64,000 bases of DNA, taken from contig NZ_CP021358.1 in NCBI RefSeq assembly GCF_002157205.1, positions 2,914,001-2,978,000 on the forward strand, read 5' to 3'. Position numbers and translations under genes: made by a program. Positions 18,589-28,785 of this stretch are shown piece after piece. The notes beneath the pieces were generated by a model. It had not been told where the DNA came from, did no database searches, and saw nothing but the letters and a program-made list of their open reading frames with translations. Each line of letters opens with the position of its first letter. Position 1 is the first letter of the stretch. The DNA is from Kushneria marisflavi (GTDB lineage: Bacteria > Pseudomonadota > Gammaproteobacteria > Pseudomonadales > Halomonadaceae).

Positions 18589-18598
18589 TCCAGCGGCG
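18577..18598 (+). terminator. Hairpin enclosing the Nudix stop codon
   Basis: Perfect 9-bp arms CGCCGCTGG (18577-18585) and CCAGCGGCG (18590-18598) with a TAGT loop that contains the stop codon. There is no following T-run, so it may be a pause/processing element or a Rho-related signal rather than a standard intrinsic terminator. Confidence 0.5.
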
Positions 18599-18634
18599 GT
18601 GCACCGCACAACTTCTGCGGCAACCCACGTTGCC

Positions 18635-18678
18635 CGCTGGACCATCCACCGCTGGACCATCCACCGTTGGATAGTGGC
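18635..18678. repeat. 15-bp direct repeat upstream of ftsB
   Basis: CGCTGGACCATCCAC occurs twice in tandem (18635-18649 and 18650-18664) followed by a partial third unit starting CGTTGGATAG. It lies about 70 bp before ftsB. It may be simple slippage or a regulator site. Confidence 0.75.
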
Positions 18679-18730
18679 ATAATTGCGGCTTTTCCTAGGG
18701 CCGGTTCGGCCGACAACGATATAGATCACG

Positions 18731-19096
18731 ATGCTCAAATGGATTTCAATCGCGCTGGTCGTCGCACTGGCCGCGCTGCAGTATCAGCTCTGGCTGGGAG
18801 ATGGCGGGCTTTTGGAGCATAGCCGGGTCAAGGCGCGCGCCGATGAGCTGCAGGAGAGCAATCAGCTGCTGACCGACCGCAACGACCGTCTTGCCGCCGA
18901 GGTGGTGGATCTGAAAAACGGTCTTGATGCGATCGAGGAGCGCGGGCGTAATGATCTGGGCATGATTCGCAACGATGAACAGTTTTTCTGGGTACCCAGC
19001 GAAAAGGCCAGTCACAATCCCACGAAGGTAGCGCCTCCCGGTGCCGATCAAAGTGCCGATGAAGCGCGTGATCAGTTTGCCGGGAGAGAGCAATGA
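18731..19096 (+). CDS. ftsB: Cell division protein FtsB
   Basis: A 121-residue protein with one N-terminal transmembrane helix (WISIALVVALAALQYQLWLG) and a coiled coil (RADELQESNQLLTDRNDRLAAEV). The RGRNDLGMIRNDEQFFWV end segment matches FtsB, and the position directly before ispD is standard in gammaproteobacteria. FtsB links FtsQ and FtsL in the divisome. The C-terminus is about 15-20 residues longer than in E. coli. Its stop overlaps the ispD start by 4 nt. Confidence 0.95.
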   Translation: MLKWISIALVVALAALQYQLWLGDGGLLEHSRVKARADELQESNQLLTDRNDRLAAEVVDLKNGLDAIEERGRNDLGMIRNDEQFFWVPSEKASHNPTKVAPPGADQSADEARDQFAGREQ

Positions 19097-19836
19097 GTGC
19101 CCCTCAATGGTTGATCGTGCCGGCGGCCGGTCGGGGCACACGCATGCGTGCGGCCTGTCCCAAGCAGTATCTGCTGCTTGATGAGGCTGCGGTGCTCGCC
19201 TGTACGCTGGCGCGGTTGAATGAGGCCTTTCCCGAGGCCACGCTGCTGCTGTGCCTGGACTCTGAAGACCAGTGGTTCCATGAGTCCATGGTGCCCTTTG
19301 CACACTGGCATCGTCTAAACGGTGGCAACGAGCGCGTGGACTCGGTGCGCGCCGGTATCGACTGGCTCACGGATCGTGCCCATGTTGATGACTGGGTGCT
19401 GGTCCATGATGTGGCACGCCCGTGTGTCACCGTGGCGGACCTGCACCATCTGATGGACACTATCCGGCATGATCCGGTGGGGGGCCTGCTGGCGGCGCCG
19501 GTGACCGATACCCTCAAGCGTCAGGACGCTGACCAGCGGGTTGACGAAACCGTACCGCGTCAGGGGCTCTGGCGCGCCCTGACCCCTCAGGGCTTTCGCT
19601 ATGGCGTGTTGCAGGAGGCCTTCAGGACTGCCCGTGAGGCGAACTTTCTGATGACCGATGAAGCCTCGGGCGTTGAACGCCTCGGTCATGCTCCCCGGCT
19701 GGTCACCGGTCGCAGTGACAATCTGAAAATCACCCATCCTGAAGACCTGGCGCTGGCGGCGCAGATTCTCTCTGCCCAGCGGGCCAGCGTTCATTTATCC
19801 CTGTCCGACAAGGAGCCCGGCCATGAGCCTGTCTGA
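19093..19836 (+). CDS. ispD: 2-C-methyl-D-erythritol 4-phosphate cytidylyltransferase
   Basis: A 247-residue protein. The CTP-binding loop PAAGRGTRM near the N-terminus and [10 protein letters not shown] in the middle are diagnostic. It makes CDP-ME in the MEP isoprenoid pathway in the cytoplasm. It overlaps ftsB (4 nt) and ispF (14 nt), so the three are co-translated. Confidence 0.97.
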   Translation: MSAPQWLIVPAAGRGTRMRAACPKQYLLLDEAAVLACTLARLNEAFPEATLLLCLDSEDQWFHESMVPFAHWHRLNGGNERVDSVRAGIDWLTDRAHVDDWVLVHDVARPCVTVADLHHLMDTIRHDPVGGLLAAPVTDTLKRQDADQRVDETVPRQGLWRALTPQGFRYGVLQEAFRTAREANFLMTDEASGVERLGHAPRLVTGRSDNLKITHPEDLALAAQILSAQRASVHLSLSDKEPGHEPV

Positions 19837-20341
19837 TCCTTCCCTGCTCGCCCGGCTGCGTATCGGTCACGGCTTTGACGTCCATCGTTTTGGCGAGGGC
19901 GACCATCTGATGCTGGGCGGTGTGCGCGTGGCCTTCGACCACGGTTTCGTCGCTCATTCCGATGGGGACGTGGTGCTGCATGCCCTGAGCGATGCCCTTT
20001 TGGGTGCCGCGGCGCTGGGAGATATCGGTCGCCACTTTCCCGACACCGACGAGCAGTGGCGCGGTGCTGACAGCCGTGCGCTGCTGCGCCACGTGGTAGC
20101 GCTGGTCAGGGCGCAGGGATTTGGCCTGATCAATGTCGATATCACCATTCTGGCGCAGGCGCCCAAAATGGCGCCGCACATCGACGCCATGCGTGAGGTG
20201 ATTGCCGGCGACATCGGGCTTGAAAGCATCTGCGTCAACGTCAAGGCCACCACCACCGAAAAACTTGGCTTTACCGGTCGCGGTGAGGGCATTGCTGTCG
20301 AAGCCGTGGCGCTTTTAATGCGCCATGACGAGGCCTCATGA
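19823..20341 (+). CDS. ispF: 2-C-methyl-D-erythritol 2,4-cyclodiphosphate synthase
   Basis: A 172-residue protein. The metal-binding signature is visible as GHGFDVHRF and [29 protein letters not shown] (the latter read in parts). [18 protein letters not shown] is the conserved C-terminal motif. It converts CDP-ME2P to MEcPP in the MEP pathway. The 12-residue N-terminal extension before RIGHGFDVH comes from the start chosen inside ispD; an alternative later start is not apparent. Confidence 0.97.
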   Translation: MSLSDPSLLARLRIGHGFDVHRFGEGDHLMLGGVRVAFDHGFVAHSDGDVVLHALSDALLGAAALGDIGRHFPDTDEQWRGADSRALLRHVVALVRAQGFGLINVDITILAQAPKMAPHIDAMREVIAGDIGLESICVNVKATTTEKLGFTGRGEGIAVEAVALLMRHDEAS

Positions 20342-21396
20342 CCCCATCGGTTGGCGAAAGGCAGGACTCACCGCTGCCTGACTGGGCCAGAAGCCTTGGT
20401 ATGCCACCGCATACCGGTCGGTTTCGTGAATTTCCCGAGGCCTTTCGAGTCGAAGAGCAAATGGCCTTCACGCCCGAAGGCGACGGCGAACACCTCTGGC
20501 TGCACTGCGAAAAGCGCAATATGTCCACGGCGCAGCTGATTCGCCATCTGTCGCATCAGCTGGAGGTGGCCCCGCGTGATATCGGTGTCAGTGGTCTCAA
20601 GGACCATACCGCACTGACTCGTCAATGGGTGTCGGTGGCCATGACCGGTCGGGTAACCCCGGTGGATCTATTGGCGCTGGTTGAAAGGGACGGACTGCGG
20701 CTGCTGTCATTTGGCCGGCATCCGCGCAAGCTGCGTCGTGGCGTGCACCGCGCCAATCGATTTGCCCTGTATGTGAGCGGTGATGCCGTCACGCAGGGAT
20801 CGCTTGAAACACGCTGGCTGGAACTGGTGGCGCATGGGGTGCCGAACTATTTCGGACCGCAGCGTTTTGGGCATCAGGGCAGTAACCTCACGCGTGCTCA
20901 AGCCCTGATGGCGCGTGGCTGGAAGAAAAAACAGGACCGCGATGGCTTCCTGCTCTCCAGCGCGCGTAGTTTCCTGTTTAACCAGGTGCTGAACGCGCGC
21001 ATCCAGCAGGGCAGCTGGGCCAGCGGGCTGGAGGGAGACGTTTTCAACCTTGAAGGCAGCGCCAGCCAGTTTGCCGGTGAAGCCCTTGATGACGAGTTGC
21101 AAGCGCGGCTGACGGCACTGGATATTCATCCGACCGGCCCGATGTGGGGGCGTGGCGACGGTGGCGTCAGTGGTGAGGCACGGATGCTCGAGTGTCACGT
21201 GGCCGAACGGGACGCTGTCCTTGCCAAGGGCATTGAATCATCCGGCGCTGCACCCATGCGTCGACCGCTGCGCCTTGGCCTTCAGTCGCCGTCACTTGAG
21301 CGGGACGGTGAGGGGCTCTGGCTTCATTTTTCGCTGGCGCGCGGTGGGTTTGCCACGGCGGTGCTGCGTGAGCTCTTTCAGCACCCGGCACTTTAA
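20338..21396 (+). CDS. truD: tRNA pseudouridine(13) synthase TruD
   Basis: A 352-residue protein. The catalytic Asp is in [12 protein letters not shown], and [14 protein letters not shown] is the conserved TruD motif. It modifies U13 of tRNA-Glu. The start ATG overlaps the ispF stop by 4 nt. Gene position between ispF and surE is the usual one. Confidence 0.96.
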   Translation: MTPSVGERQDSPLPDWARSLGMPPHTGRFREFPEAFRVEEQMAFTPEGDGEHLWLHCEKRNMSTAQLIRHLSHQLEVAPRDIGVSGLKDHTALTRQWVSVAMTGRVTPVDLLALVERDGLRLLSFGRHPRKLRRGVHRANRFALYVSGDAVTQGSLETRWLELVAHGVPNYFGPQRFGHQGSNLTRAQALMARGWKKKQDRDGFLLSSARSFLFNQVLNARIQQGSWASGLEGDVFNLEGSASQFAGEALDDELQARLTALDIHPTGPMWGRGDGGVSGEARMLECHVAERDAVLAKGIESSGAAPMRRPLRLGLQSPSLERDGEGLWLHFSLARGGFATAVLRELFQHPAL

Positions 21397-21494
21397 TTCA
21401 TTGGTGCCCGGGGCTTGTGGGGCCTTGCGTTGTTCGCCATCGCAGCGTCGGGCAACCGCATCCATTTTCGAATTGATCTGAACAGGGAAGTCCA

Positions 21495-22271
21495 ATGCGC
21501 AGACTGCTTTTATCCAATGATGACGGGGTGCATGCACCGGGACTCAGAGCGCTGCACGATGCGCTGGTCGATCAGGCCCGGCTGCGAGTGATTGCGCCCG
21601 ATCGTGATCGCAGCGGCGCCAGCAACTCGCTGACGCTGGCATATCCGCTGTCGCTGACGCCGATGGACAGCGGTTTTTATAGCGTCGACGGCACCCCGGC
21701 CGACTGCGTTTATCTGGGCGTAAGCGATATCTTCGATGAAACCGTGGATATGGTGATCTCGGGCATTAACCATGGCGCCAATCTGGGCGATGACGTGCTC
21801 TACTCCGGCACCGTGGCGGCGGCCATGGAAGGGCGGTCGCTGGGACTTTCGGCGATCGCCATGTCGCTGGCGGGCCACCAGTATTTCGAAACGGCCGGGC
21901 GCGTGGCGGCTACCCTGGTCAGCGCCGTCGAGCAGCTGGCGCTGCCGCCACGGAGTCTTTTGAACGTCAACGTCCCCGACGTGCCCTGGGATGAACTCAA
22001 GGGCTTCAGGGTGACCCGGCAGGGCCAGCGTGGCCAGGGCAGTCAGCCCATACGGCTTCAGGACCCGCGCGGTCGTACCCGGTACTGGATTGCAGCCTCC
22101 GGGGAGAGTGCCGATATGGGCGAAGATACCGATTTTGCCGCCATTGAGGCCGGTTTCGTGTCGATCACGCCGCTGCAGACGGATTTGACTCGTCACGCTT
22201 CGATCGCCGATGTCAGCGGCTGGCTCGAAGCGCTGACCGGTCCGCGTCAACAGGGCGGAGACCTGACCTGA
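21495..22271 (+). CDS. surE: 5'/3'-nucleotidase SurE
   Basis: A 258-residue protein starting [16 protein letters not shown], the SurE metal-binding motif, with [11 protein letters not shown] and [21 protein letters not shown] also diagnostic (read in parts). ATG 21495 follows AGGGAAG. It is a survival-associated phosphatase acting on nucleoside monophosphates. The gene normally next to it, pcm, is absent; a DUF368 gene follows instead. Confidence 0.96.
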   Translation: MRRLLLSNDDGVHAPGLRALHDALVDQARLRVIAPDRDRSGASNSLTLAYPLSLTPMDSGFYSVDGTPADCVYLGVSDIFDETVDMVISGINHGANLGDDVLYSGTVAAAMEGRSLGLSAIAMSLAGHQYFETAGRVAATLVSAVEQLALPPRSLLNVNVPDVPWDELKGFRVTRQGQRGQGSQPIRLQDPRGRTRYWIAASGESADMGEDTDFAAIEAGFVSITPLQTDLTRHASIADVSGWLEALTGPRQQGGDLT

Positions 22272-22460
22272 AAAGGCAGAGTCGAGTGGATAACGGGTGT
22301 CTGAGCACCCTGGAGCAGACAGTGACCGGGCGCGATGCGATACTCGCGCCCTCGAATCGACCGCCGTGTAACAGGCATCGCTGACAAAAGTGCCTGTACG
22401 CGCTTTAACCGATTATCCCGAGTCGGTCCATGGACCGCCCATCGATCTGGAGTAGAACAC

Positions 22461-23414
22461 GTGAAAAGGCATGTGACGCTTTTTCTGAAAGGTATGGGCA
22501 TGGGGGCAGCGGATTCCGTGCCCGGCGTGTCCGGCGGGACCATTGCCTTTGTGACAGGCATCTATCAGGAGCTGATCGAGACCATTCGTCGCTTTGGTCC
22601 CAGTGCCTTCGGCGCCCTGCGTGATAATGGTCTGAAAGGTCTGATCGTACATCTTAACCTTGGCTTTCTGATCCCGCTTCTGGCGGGGATAGCTGCCAGC
22701 GTGCTCAGTCTGGCGCATCTGGTGAGTTACCTGCTGGATCATCAGGCCATGCTGCTCAACGCCTTCTTTTTCGGGCTGGTGGTGGCGTCTGCCATCGTGG
22801 TGGCACGGCGGCTGGATCGCTGGCGTCTGGTGTTTCTTCTGCCGCTGGCGCTTGGGGCGCTGCTGGCACACTTTTTACCGGCGGTCCTGCCCAGCGGTGG
22901 CGGGGCAGTAATGCTGGTCGTGGCGGGCGCCATCGCCATCAGTGCCATGCTGTTACCGGGTGTCTCCGGCAGCTTTTTGCTGCTGACCATGGGCATGTAT
23001 CATACGGTGATTGATGCCATCAAGGCGTTCGATATCGTCACCATGGCGCAGTTTGCACTGGGCTGTCTGGTAGGGCTTTTTACCTTCTCGCGCGTGCTGT
23101 CGTGGCTTTTCAGGCATCATTACTCCACCACACTTTATCTGCTGATCGGCTTCATTCTGGGATCACTTCCGGTACTGTGGCCCTGGCGTTCGCTGGACAG
23201 CTACGCGATGTCGCCGGAAGGAGAAGTGGTGCCACTGACCTACAAGCTGCTGTCACCGGAAACCTATACGGCCGTGACCGGTGAGCCGGCACACATGTGG
23301 ATCGCACTGGCGCTGGCGCTGATCGGATTTATCCTGGTAGTGGCCGTGGGAGAACGTTCCGGTGATGACTCGTCACGGGTCTCCACGGACAGTCAATCAA
23401 TGTCAAAGGAGTAG
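22461..23414 (+). CDS. DUF368 polytopic membrane protein
   Basis: A 317-residue protein with about eight hydrophobic segments. The conserved DUF368 start is FLKGMGMGAADSVPGVSGG, and a second internal copy-like motif is AISAMLLPGVSGSFLLL. GTG 22461 is preferred (GGAG upstream); an open extension to 22335 looks non-coding. DUF368 proteins have been proposed as undecaprenyl-phosphate recycling flippases (PopT-type), so a role in cell-envelope lipid carrier cycling is plausible but not proven here. It is 9 nt from nlpD and probably co-transcribed. Confidence 0.9.
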   Translation: MKRHVTLFLKGMGMGAADSVPGVSGGTIAFVTGIYQELIETIRRFGPSAFGALRDNGLKGLIVHLNLGFLIPLLAGIAASVLSLAHLVSYLLDHQAMLLNAFFFGLVVASAIVVARRLDRWRLVFLLPLALGALLAHFLPAVLPSGGGAVMLVVAGAIAISAMLLPGVSGSFLLLTMGMYHTVIDAIKAFDIVTMAQFALGCLVGLFTFSRVLSWLFRHHYSTTLYLLIGFILGSLPVLWPWRSLDSYAMSPEGEVVPLTYKLLSPETYTAVTGEPAHMWIALALALIGFILVVAVGERSGDDSSRVSTDSQSMSKE

Positions 23415-23423
23415 AGCAGAGAC

Positions 23424-24503
23424 ATGGTTCGATTTCATCTGCGCATGCGACAGGTCACACTGGGCAGCAGCGTTGTCCTGATGGCAGTGCTGGGAGGCTG
23501 CGCTCAGATCAGCAATGCGCCTGCAGTAGAAGAGGCCTCATTCAACCAGAATTCGATGGCCAACGGCATTTACCATGTCCAGCGTGGCGATACGATCTAC
23601 TCGATCGGCTGGAAAACCGGCATTGATTTCCGTCGGCTGGCATCGCTGAACAACCTTGAACCGCCTTACGCCATAGAGCCTGGCCAGGCGCTCAGGCTAA
23701 ACGATAGTGTCAGCGCCCCGGCAGTCTCTTCAGCGTCTTCAGCCTCCGTATCAGGCACCAGTGGCACGCATGCTACTGCGCTCAGCGGCGCTCAGGGCAG
23801 TGACAGCGGCGGCGGTGATGACAGCTGGCTGTCTCCGGATGAGGACACCATCAACCGCAATCGCAGTACCGGTGCCAATGCAGACTCGCAAACGCAGCTT
23901 TCACAGGGCGCAGTAGGTGCCGCGGCTGGTGTGGGCGCTGCTGCCGGAAGTGCTGCCAGCGGTGGTTCAGGCAACAGCTCGAGCAGCGCTCAGAGCCCGG
24001 CGCCTTCGAAGGGCAGCAGTGGCTCGTCCTCCGGTGGCAGCAGTGCCGAGAAGGAAGATACCGGTGGGGCGGCCGTGGCAGGTAAAACCACCAGCCAAGA
24101 CCGCTCTGATCGCACCTATACGCCCACAAGCAACATCCAGTGGCAGTGGCCGACACAGGGCAAGGTCGTGGGTGATTTCGGCGACAAGACAAATCTCACG
24201 GCCGGGATTGATATTGCTGGTCAAAAGGGGCAACCTGTCAAGGCAGCCGGCCCCGGTATTGTCGTCTACGCCGGTAACGGTGTTCGCGGCTATGGCAATC
24301 TCATCATCCTCAAGCACAACGATCATTTCCTCAGCGCCTACGCGCATAATGATGCCTTGAACGTCAAGGAAAACGATGTCGTGCGCCAGGGCGAAACCAT
24401 TGCCACCATGGGCTCGACCGACGCAGACAGCGTCAAGCTGCATTTTGAAATACGCCAGGATGGCCAACCGAAGGATCCGCTGCAGTATCTGCCGGATCGC
24501 TGA
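23424..24503 (+). CDS. nlpD: NlpD-family lipoprotein, LytM/M23 domain
   Basis: A 359-residue lipoprotein. The lipobox is LGGC at residues 23-26, then a LysM domain (YHVQRGDTIYSIGWKTG), a long low-complexity Ser/Gly/Ala linker (about residues 95-225) and a LytM domain (about 235-355). The catalytic zinc ligands are degenerate (GIDIAG rather than HxGxD, LHFEIR rather than HxH), as in NlpD/EnvC-type activators. It is expected to activate an N-acetylmuramyl amidase during septum splitting. It is directly upstream of rpoS, and in relatives rpoS is transcribed from a promoter inside nlpD. Confidence 0.95.
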   Translation: MVRFHLRMRQVTLGSSVVLMAVLGGCAQISNAPAVEEASFNQNSMANGIYHVQRGDTIYSIGWKTGIDFRRLASLNNLEPPYAIEPGQALRLNDSVSAPAVSSASSASVSGTSGTHATALSGAQGSDSGGGDDSWLSPDEDTINRNRSTGANADSQTQLSQGAVGAAAGVGAAAGSAASGGSGNSSSSAQSPAPSKGSSGSSSGGSSAEKEDTGGAAVAGKTTSQDRSDRTYTPTSNIQWQWPTQGKVVGDFGDKTNLTAGIDIAGQKGQPVKAAGPGIVVYAGNGVRGYGNLIILKHNDHFLSAYAHNDALNVKENDVVRQGETIATMGSTDADSVKLHFEIRQDGQPKDPLQYLPDR

Positions 24504-24613
24504 GGCACCAGGGAGACCGCTCATCCCTATCGAGATGGGCGGTGTTATGAGACCCGAAGGATGATCGACCCAGTCGATGATACGGGGACCTCAAACGAAA
24601 AGGGGAAGTCGAT

Positions 24614-25594
24614 ATGAGCGTGGTTGAACAGGGATTGCACGACGACGTTGAACTGGAAGAGAACGAAAACGAGCTGACGCTCGATGATAATAATGACAAG
24701 GAAGCAGACAACGAAGACGCGTTCGAAAAAGCCTTGAACAGGGAAGAACGCCAGCAGCATCAAAGTCTTGATGCGACCCAGATTTATCTCAATGAAATCG
24801 GATTTTCACCGCTTCTGACACCGGAAGAGGAAGTCCATTACGGCCGTCTGGCACGTAAGGGTGATCCCGCCGGGCGTCAGCGCATGATCGAATCCAACCT
24901 GCGCCTGGTCGTCAAGATCGCGCGGCGTTATCTCAATCGTGGCCTGACCCTTCTGGATTTGATCGAGGAGGGCAACCTGGGTCTGATCCGTGCGGTAGAG
25001 AAGTTTGATCCGGAGCGCGGTTTCCGCTTCTCGACCTATGCCACCTGGTGGATCCGTCAGACCATCGAGCGGGCGCTGATGAATCAGACCCGTACCATTC
25101 GCCTGCCCATCCATGTGGTCAAGGAACTCAACGTCTACCTGCGTGCCTCGCGCGAGCTGACCCAGAAGCTGGATCATGAGCCGACGGCTGATGACATTGC
25201 CACGCATCTGGACCGGCCGGTCGAGTCGGTCAAGCGGATGATGGGGCTTAATGAGCGCGTCTCTTCGGTCGACTATCCGGTGGGCAGCGAGAACGACAAG
25301 CCGCTGCTGGACACGATCGCTGATGAAAACGAGGCCGGACCCGAGTCCGATCTGGTCGACTTTGACGTCAAGGCGCATGTCGATGAGTGGCTTGGCGAGT
25401 TGACCGAGAAGCAGATGGAAGTGGTGGTGCGTCGCTTTGGTCTGCGCGGTCATGAAGCGGCCACACTTGAAGAGGTCGGCGAAGAAATTGGCCTGACACG
25501 TGAACGGGTTCGTCAGATTCAGGTAGAGGCGCTCAAGAAATTGCGCCGCATGCTGGAGAAACAGGGCCTGTCACTGGATGCCATTTTCGAGTAG
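24614..25594 (+). CDS. rpoS: RNA polymerase sigma factor RpoS
   Basis: A 326-residue sigma-70 family protein with an acidic N-terminus rich in Asp, Glu and Asn. Region 2 has [17 protein letters not shown] and [18 protein letters not shown] (read in parts); region 4 has [26 protein letters not shown] precedes ATG 24614. It controls stationary-phase and general stress responses, including osmotic stress, relevant for a halophile. The nlpD-rpoS order is standard. Confidence 0.97.
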   Translation: MSVVEQGLHDDVELEENENELTLDDNNDKEADNEDAFEKALNREERQQHQSLDATQIYLNEIGFSPLLTPEEEVHYGRLARKGDPAGRQRMIESNLRLVVKIARRYLNRGLTLLDLIEEGNLGLIRAVEKFDPERGFRFSTYATWWIRQTIERALMNQTRTIRLPIHVVKELNVYLRASRELTQKLDHEPTADDIATHLDRPVESVKRMMGLNERVSSVDYPVGSENDKPLLDTIADENEAGPESDLVDFDVKAHVDEWLGELTEKQMEVVVRRFGLRGHEAATLEEVGEEIGLTRERVRQIQVEALKKLRRMLEKQGLSLDAIFE

Positions 25595-25642
25595 ACCGCC
25601 TGTGGTCTGATCAGCCATCAGCTGCTTCCGGGCAGGATGAAC

Positions 25643-25671
25643 AAAAACGGCGCCAATCTGGCGCTGTTTTT
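25643..25671 (+). terminator. Intrinsic terminator after rpoS
   Basis: Stem AAAAACGGCGCC (25643-25654) and GGCGCTGTTTTT (25660-25671), one G-U pair, loop AATCT, followed by more T. This is a strong rho-independent terminator. Confidence 0.9.
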
Positions 25672-25891
25672 TTGATCTCTGCTTTTGATTTTTACCCTAG
25701 AGGCCGATGAAATTGAATCGCCTTTAAACATTCAGGGATGTATGTAAAATCCTGCAATGTGCTAAGCTCGCACCCCACAAGAGGGTTGCACTGTGATCAT
25801 GCCGGTGCACTCGAGATGCTACAAGGTTGCCAGCCGGTCACGGGATACCGACCAGAGACGGCCATAACCGTTTTAGACAGGGAATCATTCG

Positions 25892-27484
25892 ATGCGTAAG
25901 TTCAGAGTACTGCCACTGGTGCTTGCCGTCTCGCTCGCGGGCCAGGCTCAGGCCGCTGACCTGATATCCATCGCACGCGATGCGCTGGTCAGTAATGCCG
26001 ATCTCGCCGCCTCAAGATCCGGCTATAGCAGCGTAGAGGCCGGTGAAGATATTGAGCGCGGTGATCTACTGCCTCAGGTCAGTGCTACCGGCGGCGTTAC
26101 ACGCTACAACATTACCTCCTCGCAACGCAGCAATCTTGCGGGTCTCGGCGGAGGGGCTGGTGCTGGTGGTATTACCGGTGGCGGTAGCGACAATCACTAT
26201 ACCGGCACCACGGTGCAGGTCCAGGCCACTCAGGCTCTTTTTGATGCCACCAACTGGTATCAGTTGGAAGCCTCGAAGCGCCAGACCGCCCAGGAAGCCC
26301 TGAACCTGCGTGTCGATCGTCAGCAGCTTCTCTACAATGTGGCTCAGGCCTATTTCGACGTGCTGCGTGCCAAGGAGCAGCTCGATACCCTGCGCGCCGA
26401 GGAGCAGGCCGTCTCGCGTCAGCTCGAGCAGGTCCGTCAACAGTTTGATGTCGGCATCGTGGCGGCCACCGATGTGTATGAGGCTCAGGCGTCCTATGAT
26501 CTGACGCGCTCACAGCGTATCTCGCAGGAGAGCACCCTGCAGGTCAATTTCGAAGCGCTCGAACAATTGACCGGCAAGCAGTATTCCAGCATTGATGGCC
26601 TGGCCGATGACATGCCCATCGAGCGTCCGACACCGACCAGCCAGCAGGCATGGGTCGAGATGGCCTCCAGTCAGAATCTGAACCTTCTGGCCGCTCGCGC
26701 TGCCGTTGAAGTGGCGCGTGCCAACCTCGATACTTCGCGTGCCGGCCATCTGCCGACCCTGTCCGCCTTTGCCAACTACCAGTATGGCGACAGCGATCAG
26801 GACACCCTGCGCGGTCATAACGAGCAGAACCAGATCGGTCTGGAAGCCACCATCCCCATCTATACCGGTGGCTCAACCAGTGCTCAGGTCAGGCAGAGCA
26901 CGTACTCCCTGGAGCAGACCCAGTATCAGCAGGAGTCACAGCTACGCACGGCCGTTCAGCAGGTGCGCTCCTACTATGCCCAGACGCTCAACAATGTCCT
27001 GACCGTTCAGGCGCAAAAGCGCTCCATCGAGTCCAATCGCAGCGCTCTGGAAGCCACTCGCAACGGCTATGAAGTCGGCACGCGCAATATCGTCGATGTG
27101 CTGCAGGCTCAGCAAAATCTCTTTACCGCCATCTCCAACTACGCCGATGCGCGTTATGATTATGTCCTTAACCTGCTGAGCCTTCGTCAGGAAGCCGGCA
27201 TTCTGGATGTTGATACGCTGCAGGTGCTCAACGGTTGGCTGCGTCCCGACAAGGCGGTACTGTTGAACTTCGAATCGCAGGGTACGACCGGGCTTGGCAT
27301 CGGCGATGATCAGCCTGATCCCGGCATGAACGGTCCCAGCCCGCTGGAAGGCAGTCAGGGCCAGCGTCGGCTGCCACCGCCCAATCGTACCGCCCTGCCG
27401 GATGACGATGATCTCAACGGTCTGGGAAATAGTGGTATGCCTGATGGTCTGAGAAATGGCATGCCCGGTAATACCGGCTACTGA
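25892..27484 (+). CDS. tolC: TolC-family outer-membrane channel protein
   Basis: A 530-residue protein with a signal peptide cleaved near GQAQA/ADL and two outer-membrane-efflux-protein repeats (about residues 25-220 and 245-430). YNVAQAYFDVLRAKEQL and NGYEVGTRNIVDVLQAQQNLF are the hallmark motifs of the two repeats. The C-terminal 100 residues are Pro/Asn/Gly-rich and periplasmic. It forms the outer-membrane exit duct for type I secretion and RND or MFS efflux, and could serve the signal-peptide-less alkaline phosphatase at 57854 (inference). It is 30 nt upstream of alr, so it may share a transcript. Confidence 0.93.
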   Translation: MRKFRVLPLVLAVSLAGQAQAADLISIARDALVSNADLAASRSGYSSVEAGEDIERGDLLPQVSATGGVTRYNITSSQRSNLAGLGGGAGAGGITGGGSDNHYTGTTVQVQATQALFDATNWYQLEASKRQTAQEALNLRVDRQQLLYNVAQAYFDVLRAKEQLDTLRAEEQAVSRQLEQVRQQFDVGIVAATDVYEAQASYDLTRSQRISQESTLQVNFEALEQLTGKQYSSIDGLADDMPIERPTPTSQQAWVEMASSQNLNLLAARAAVEVARANLDTSRAGHLPTLSAFANYQYGDSDQDTLRGHNEQNQIGLEATIPIYTGGSTSAQVRQSTYSLEQTQYQQESQLRTAVQQVRSYYAQTLNNVLTVQAQKRSIESNRSALEATRNGYEVGTRNIVDVLQAQQNLFTAISNYADARYDYVLNLLSLRQEAGILDVDTLQVLNGWLRPDKAVLLNFESQGTTGLGIGDDQPDPGMNGPSPLEGSQGQRRLPPPNRTALPDDDDLNGLGNSGMPDGLRNGMPGNTGY

Positions 27485-27514
27485 TACACATTTTTCTGTA
27501 CGGGGTTTGATCAA

Positions 27515-28669
27515 ATGAGGCCGCTGACAGCGCATATTGACCTGGATGCGCTGCGTCACAACTATCTGCAGGCGCGCCGATGTGCGCCTCAGGCCCGCGC
27601 CATGGCGGTACTCAAGGCCAATGCCTATGGCCATGGCGCTGCGGCCTGTGCTGCGGCTCTAGGCGATCTGGCCCCGGCCATGGCAGTGGCCTGTCTTGAG
27701 GAAGGGCAGGCGCTGCGTGCACACGGGATCAAATGTCCCATCGTACTGCTGGAAGGTTTTTTCGAGGTCAGTGAACTCGATGAGATCATCACCGGCGGCT
27801 ACTGGAGCGTGCTGCACACGCCCTGGCAGGTCGAGGCGTTGCTCGAGCGGCTTGCGCACTGGCCGCAGCATCGCCTCACCGTACTGATCAAATGTGACAG
27901 TGGCATGCATCGGCTGGGGTTTTCCCCCGACGAGATCCAGAATATCTGTCAGCGCCTGCGCACGCATGAAGGCATCGAGCAGACATTGCTGATGACCCAT
28001 TTCGCCACCGCTGATGTACCGGACAATCCGCTGCTCACCCGGCAGCTGGAGACCATCAATACCCTGCGAAGTCGACTCGATCTGCCTGGCTGTTTCGCCA
28101 ATTCTCCTGCCACCCTGAGCGCACCGGCCTCCCACCACGATTGGGTGCGCCCCGGCGTCATGCTCTATGGCGTCAATCCACTTGAGCGCCATCATCCGCT
28201 TCACGACGAGATCAATCAGGTGCTGCAGCCGGTCATGACGCTGGAAAGCCGGATCATTGCCGTTCGGGAATTACCCGCCGGTGAGCCGATCGGCTATGGT
28301 GCCCGTCATGTGACCCGTCGCCCGACACGGGTCGGCGTGGTGGCCTGTGGCTACGGTGATGGTTATGATCGTCATGCCAAAGAGGGGACCCCGGTGCTGG
28401 TCGATGGTCAGCGCGTTGCCCTTGCTGGCCGCGTGTCGATGGACATGCTCACCGTGGACATCACCGAGCTGCCCGAGGCCGGCATTGGTTCACGTGTGAC
28501 CCTGTGGGGACGCGACGCCAGTGGCGCTACGCTCAGTGTCAGCGAGGTGGCGCGCTGGTGCGATACCATCGCCTATACGCTTTTGACCGGCATACTGCCG
28601 CGCGTCCCGCGTTGTTACCATCGAAGTGATGCCCCAAAGACGTTGATCGACGCCGGAGTGCTGCCCTGA
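27515..28669 (+). CDS. alr: Alanine racemase
   Basis: A 384-residue protein. PLP binds the Lys in AVLKANAYGHG (about residue 34). The catalytic Tyr region is EPIGYGARHVTRRPTRVGVV, and SMDMLTVDI lies in the C-terminal domain. It converts L-Ala to D-Ala for peptidoglycan. ATG 27515 is the only sensible start. Confidence 0.96.
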   Translation: MRPLTAHIDLDALRHNYLQARRCAPQARAMAVLKANAYGHGAAACAAALGDLAPAMAVACLEEGQALRAHGIKCPIVLLEGFFEVSELDEIITGGYWSVLHTPWQVEALLERLAHWPQHRLTVLIKCDSGMHRLGFSPDEIQNICQRLRTHEGIEQTLLMTHFATADVPDNPLLTRQLETINTLRSRLDLPGCFANSPATLSAPASHHDWVRPGVMLYGVNPLERHHPLHDEINQVLQPVMTLESRIIAVRELPAGEPIGYGARHVTRRPTRVGVVACGYGDGYDRHAKEGTPVLVDGQRVALAGRVSMDMLTVDITELPEAGIGSRVTLWGRDASGATLSVSEVARWCDTIAYTLLTGILPRVPRCYHRSDAPKTLIDAGVLP

Positions 28670-28785
28670 TCGGCTGGTACGACAGGCGTTGAGGTCCTCT
28701 TGTCTCCGTAATCCCTTATAGTATCTGCAGCGTGGTGCTCAATCGGCATCGCGTCTGTTCGCAAGGAAGTTGCACAGGCTGATTG

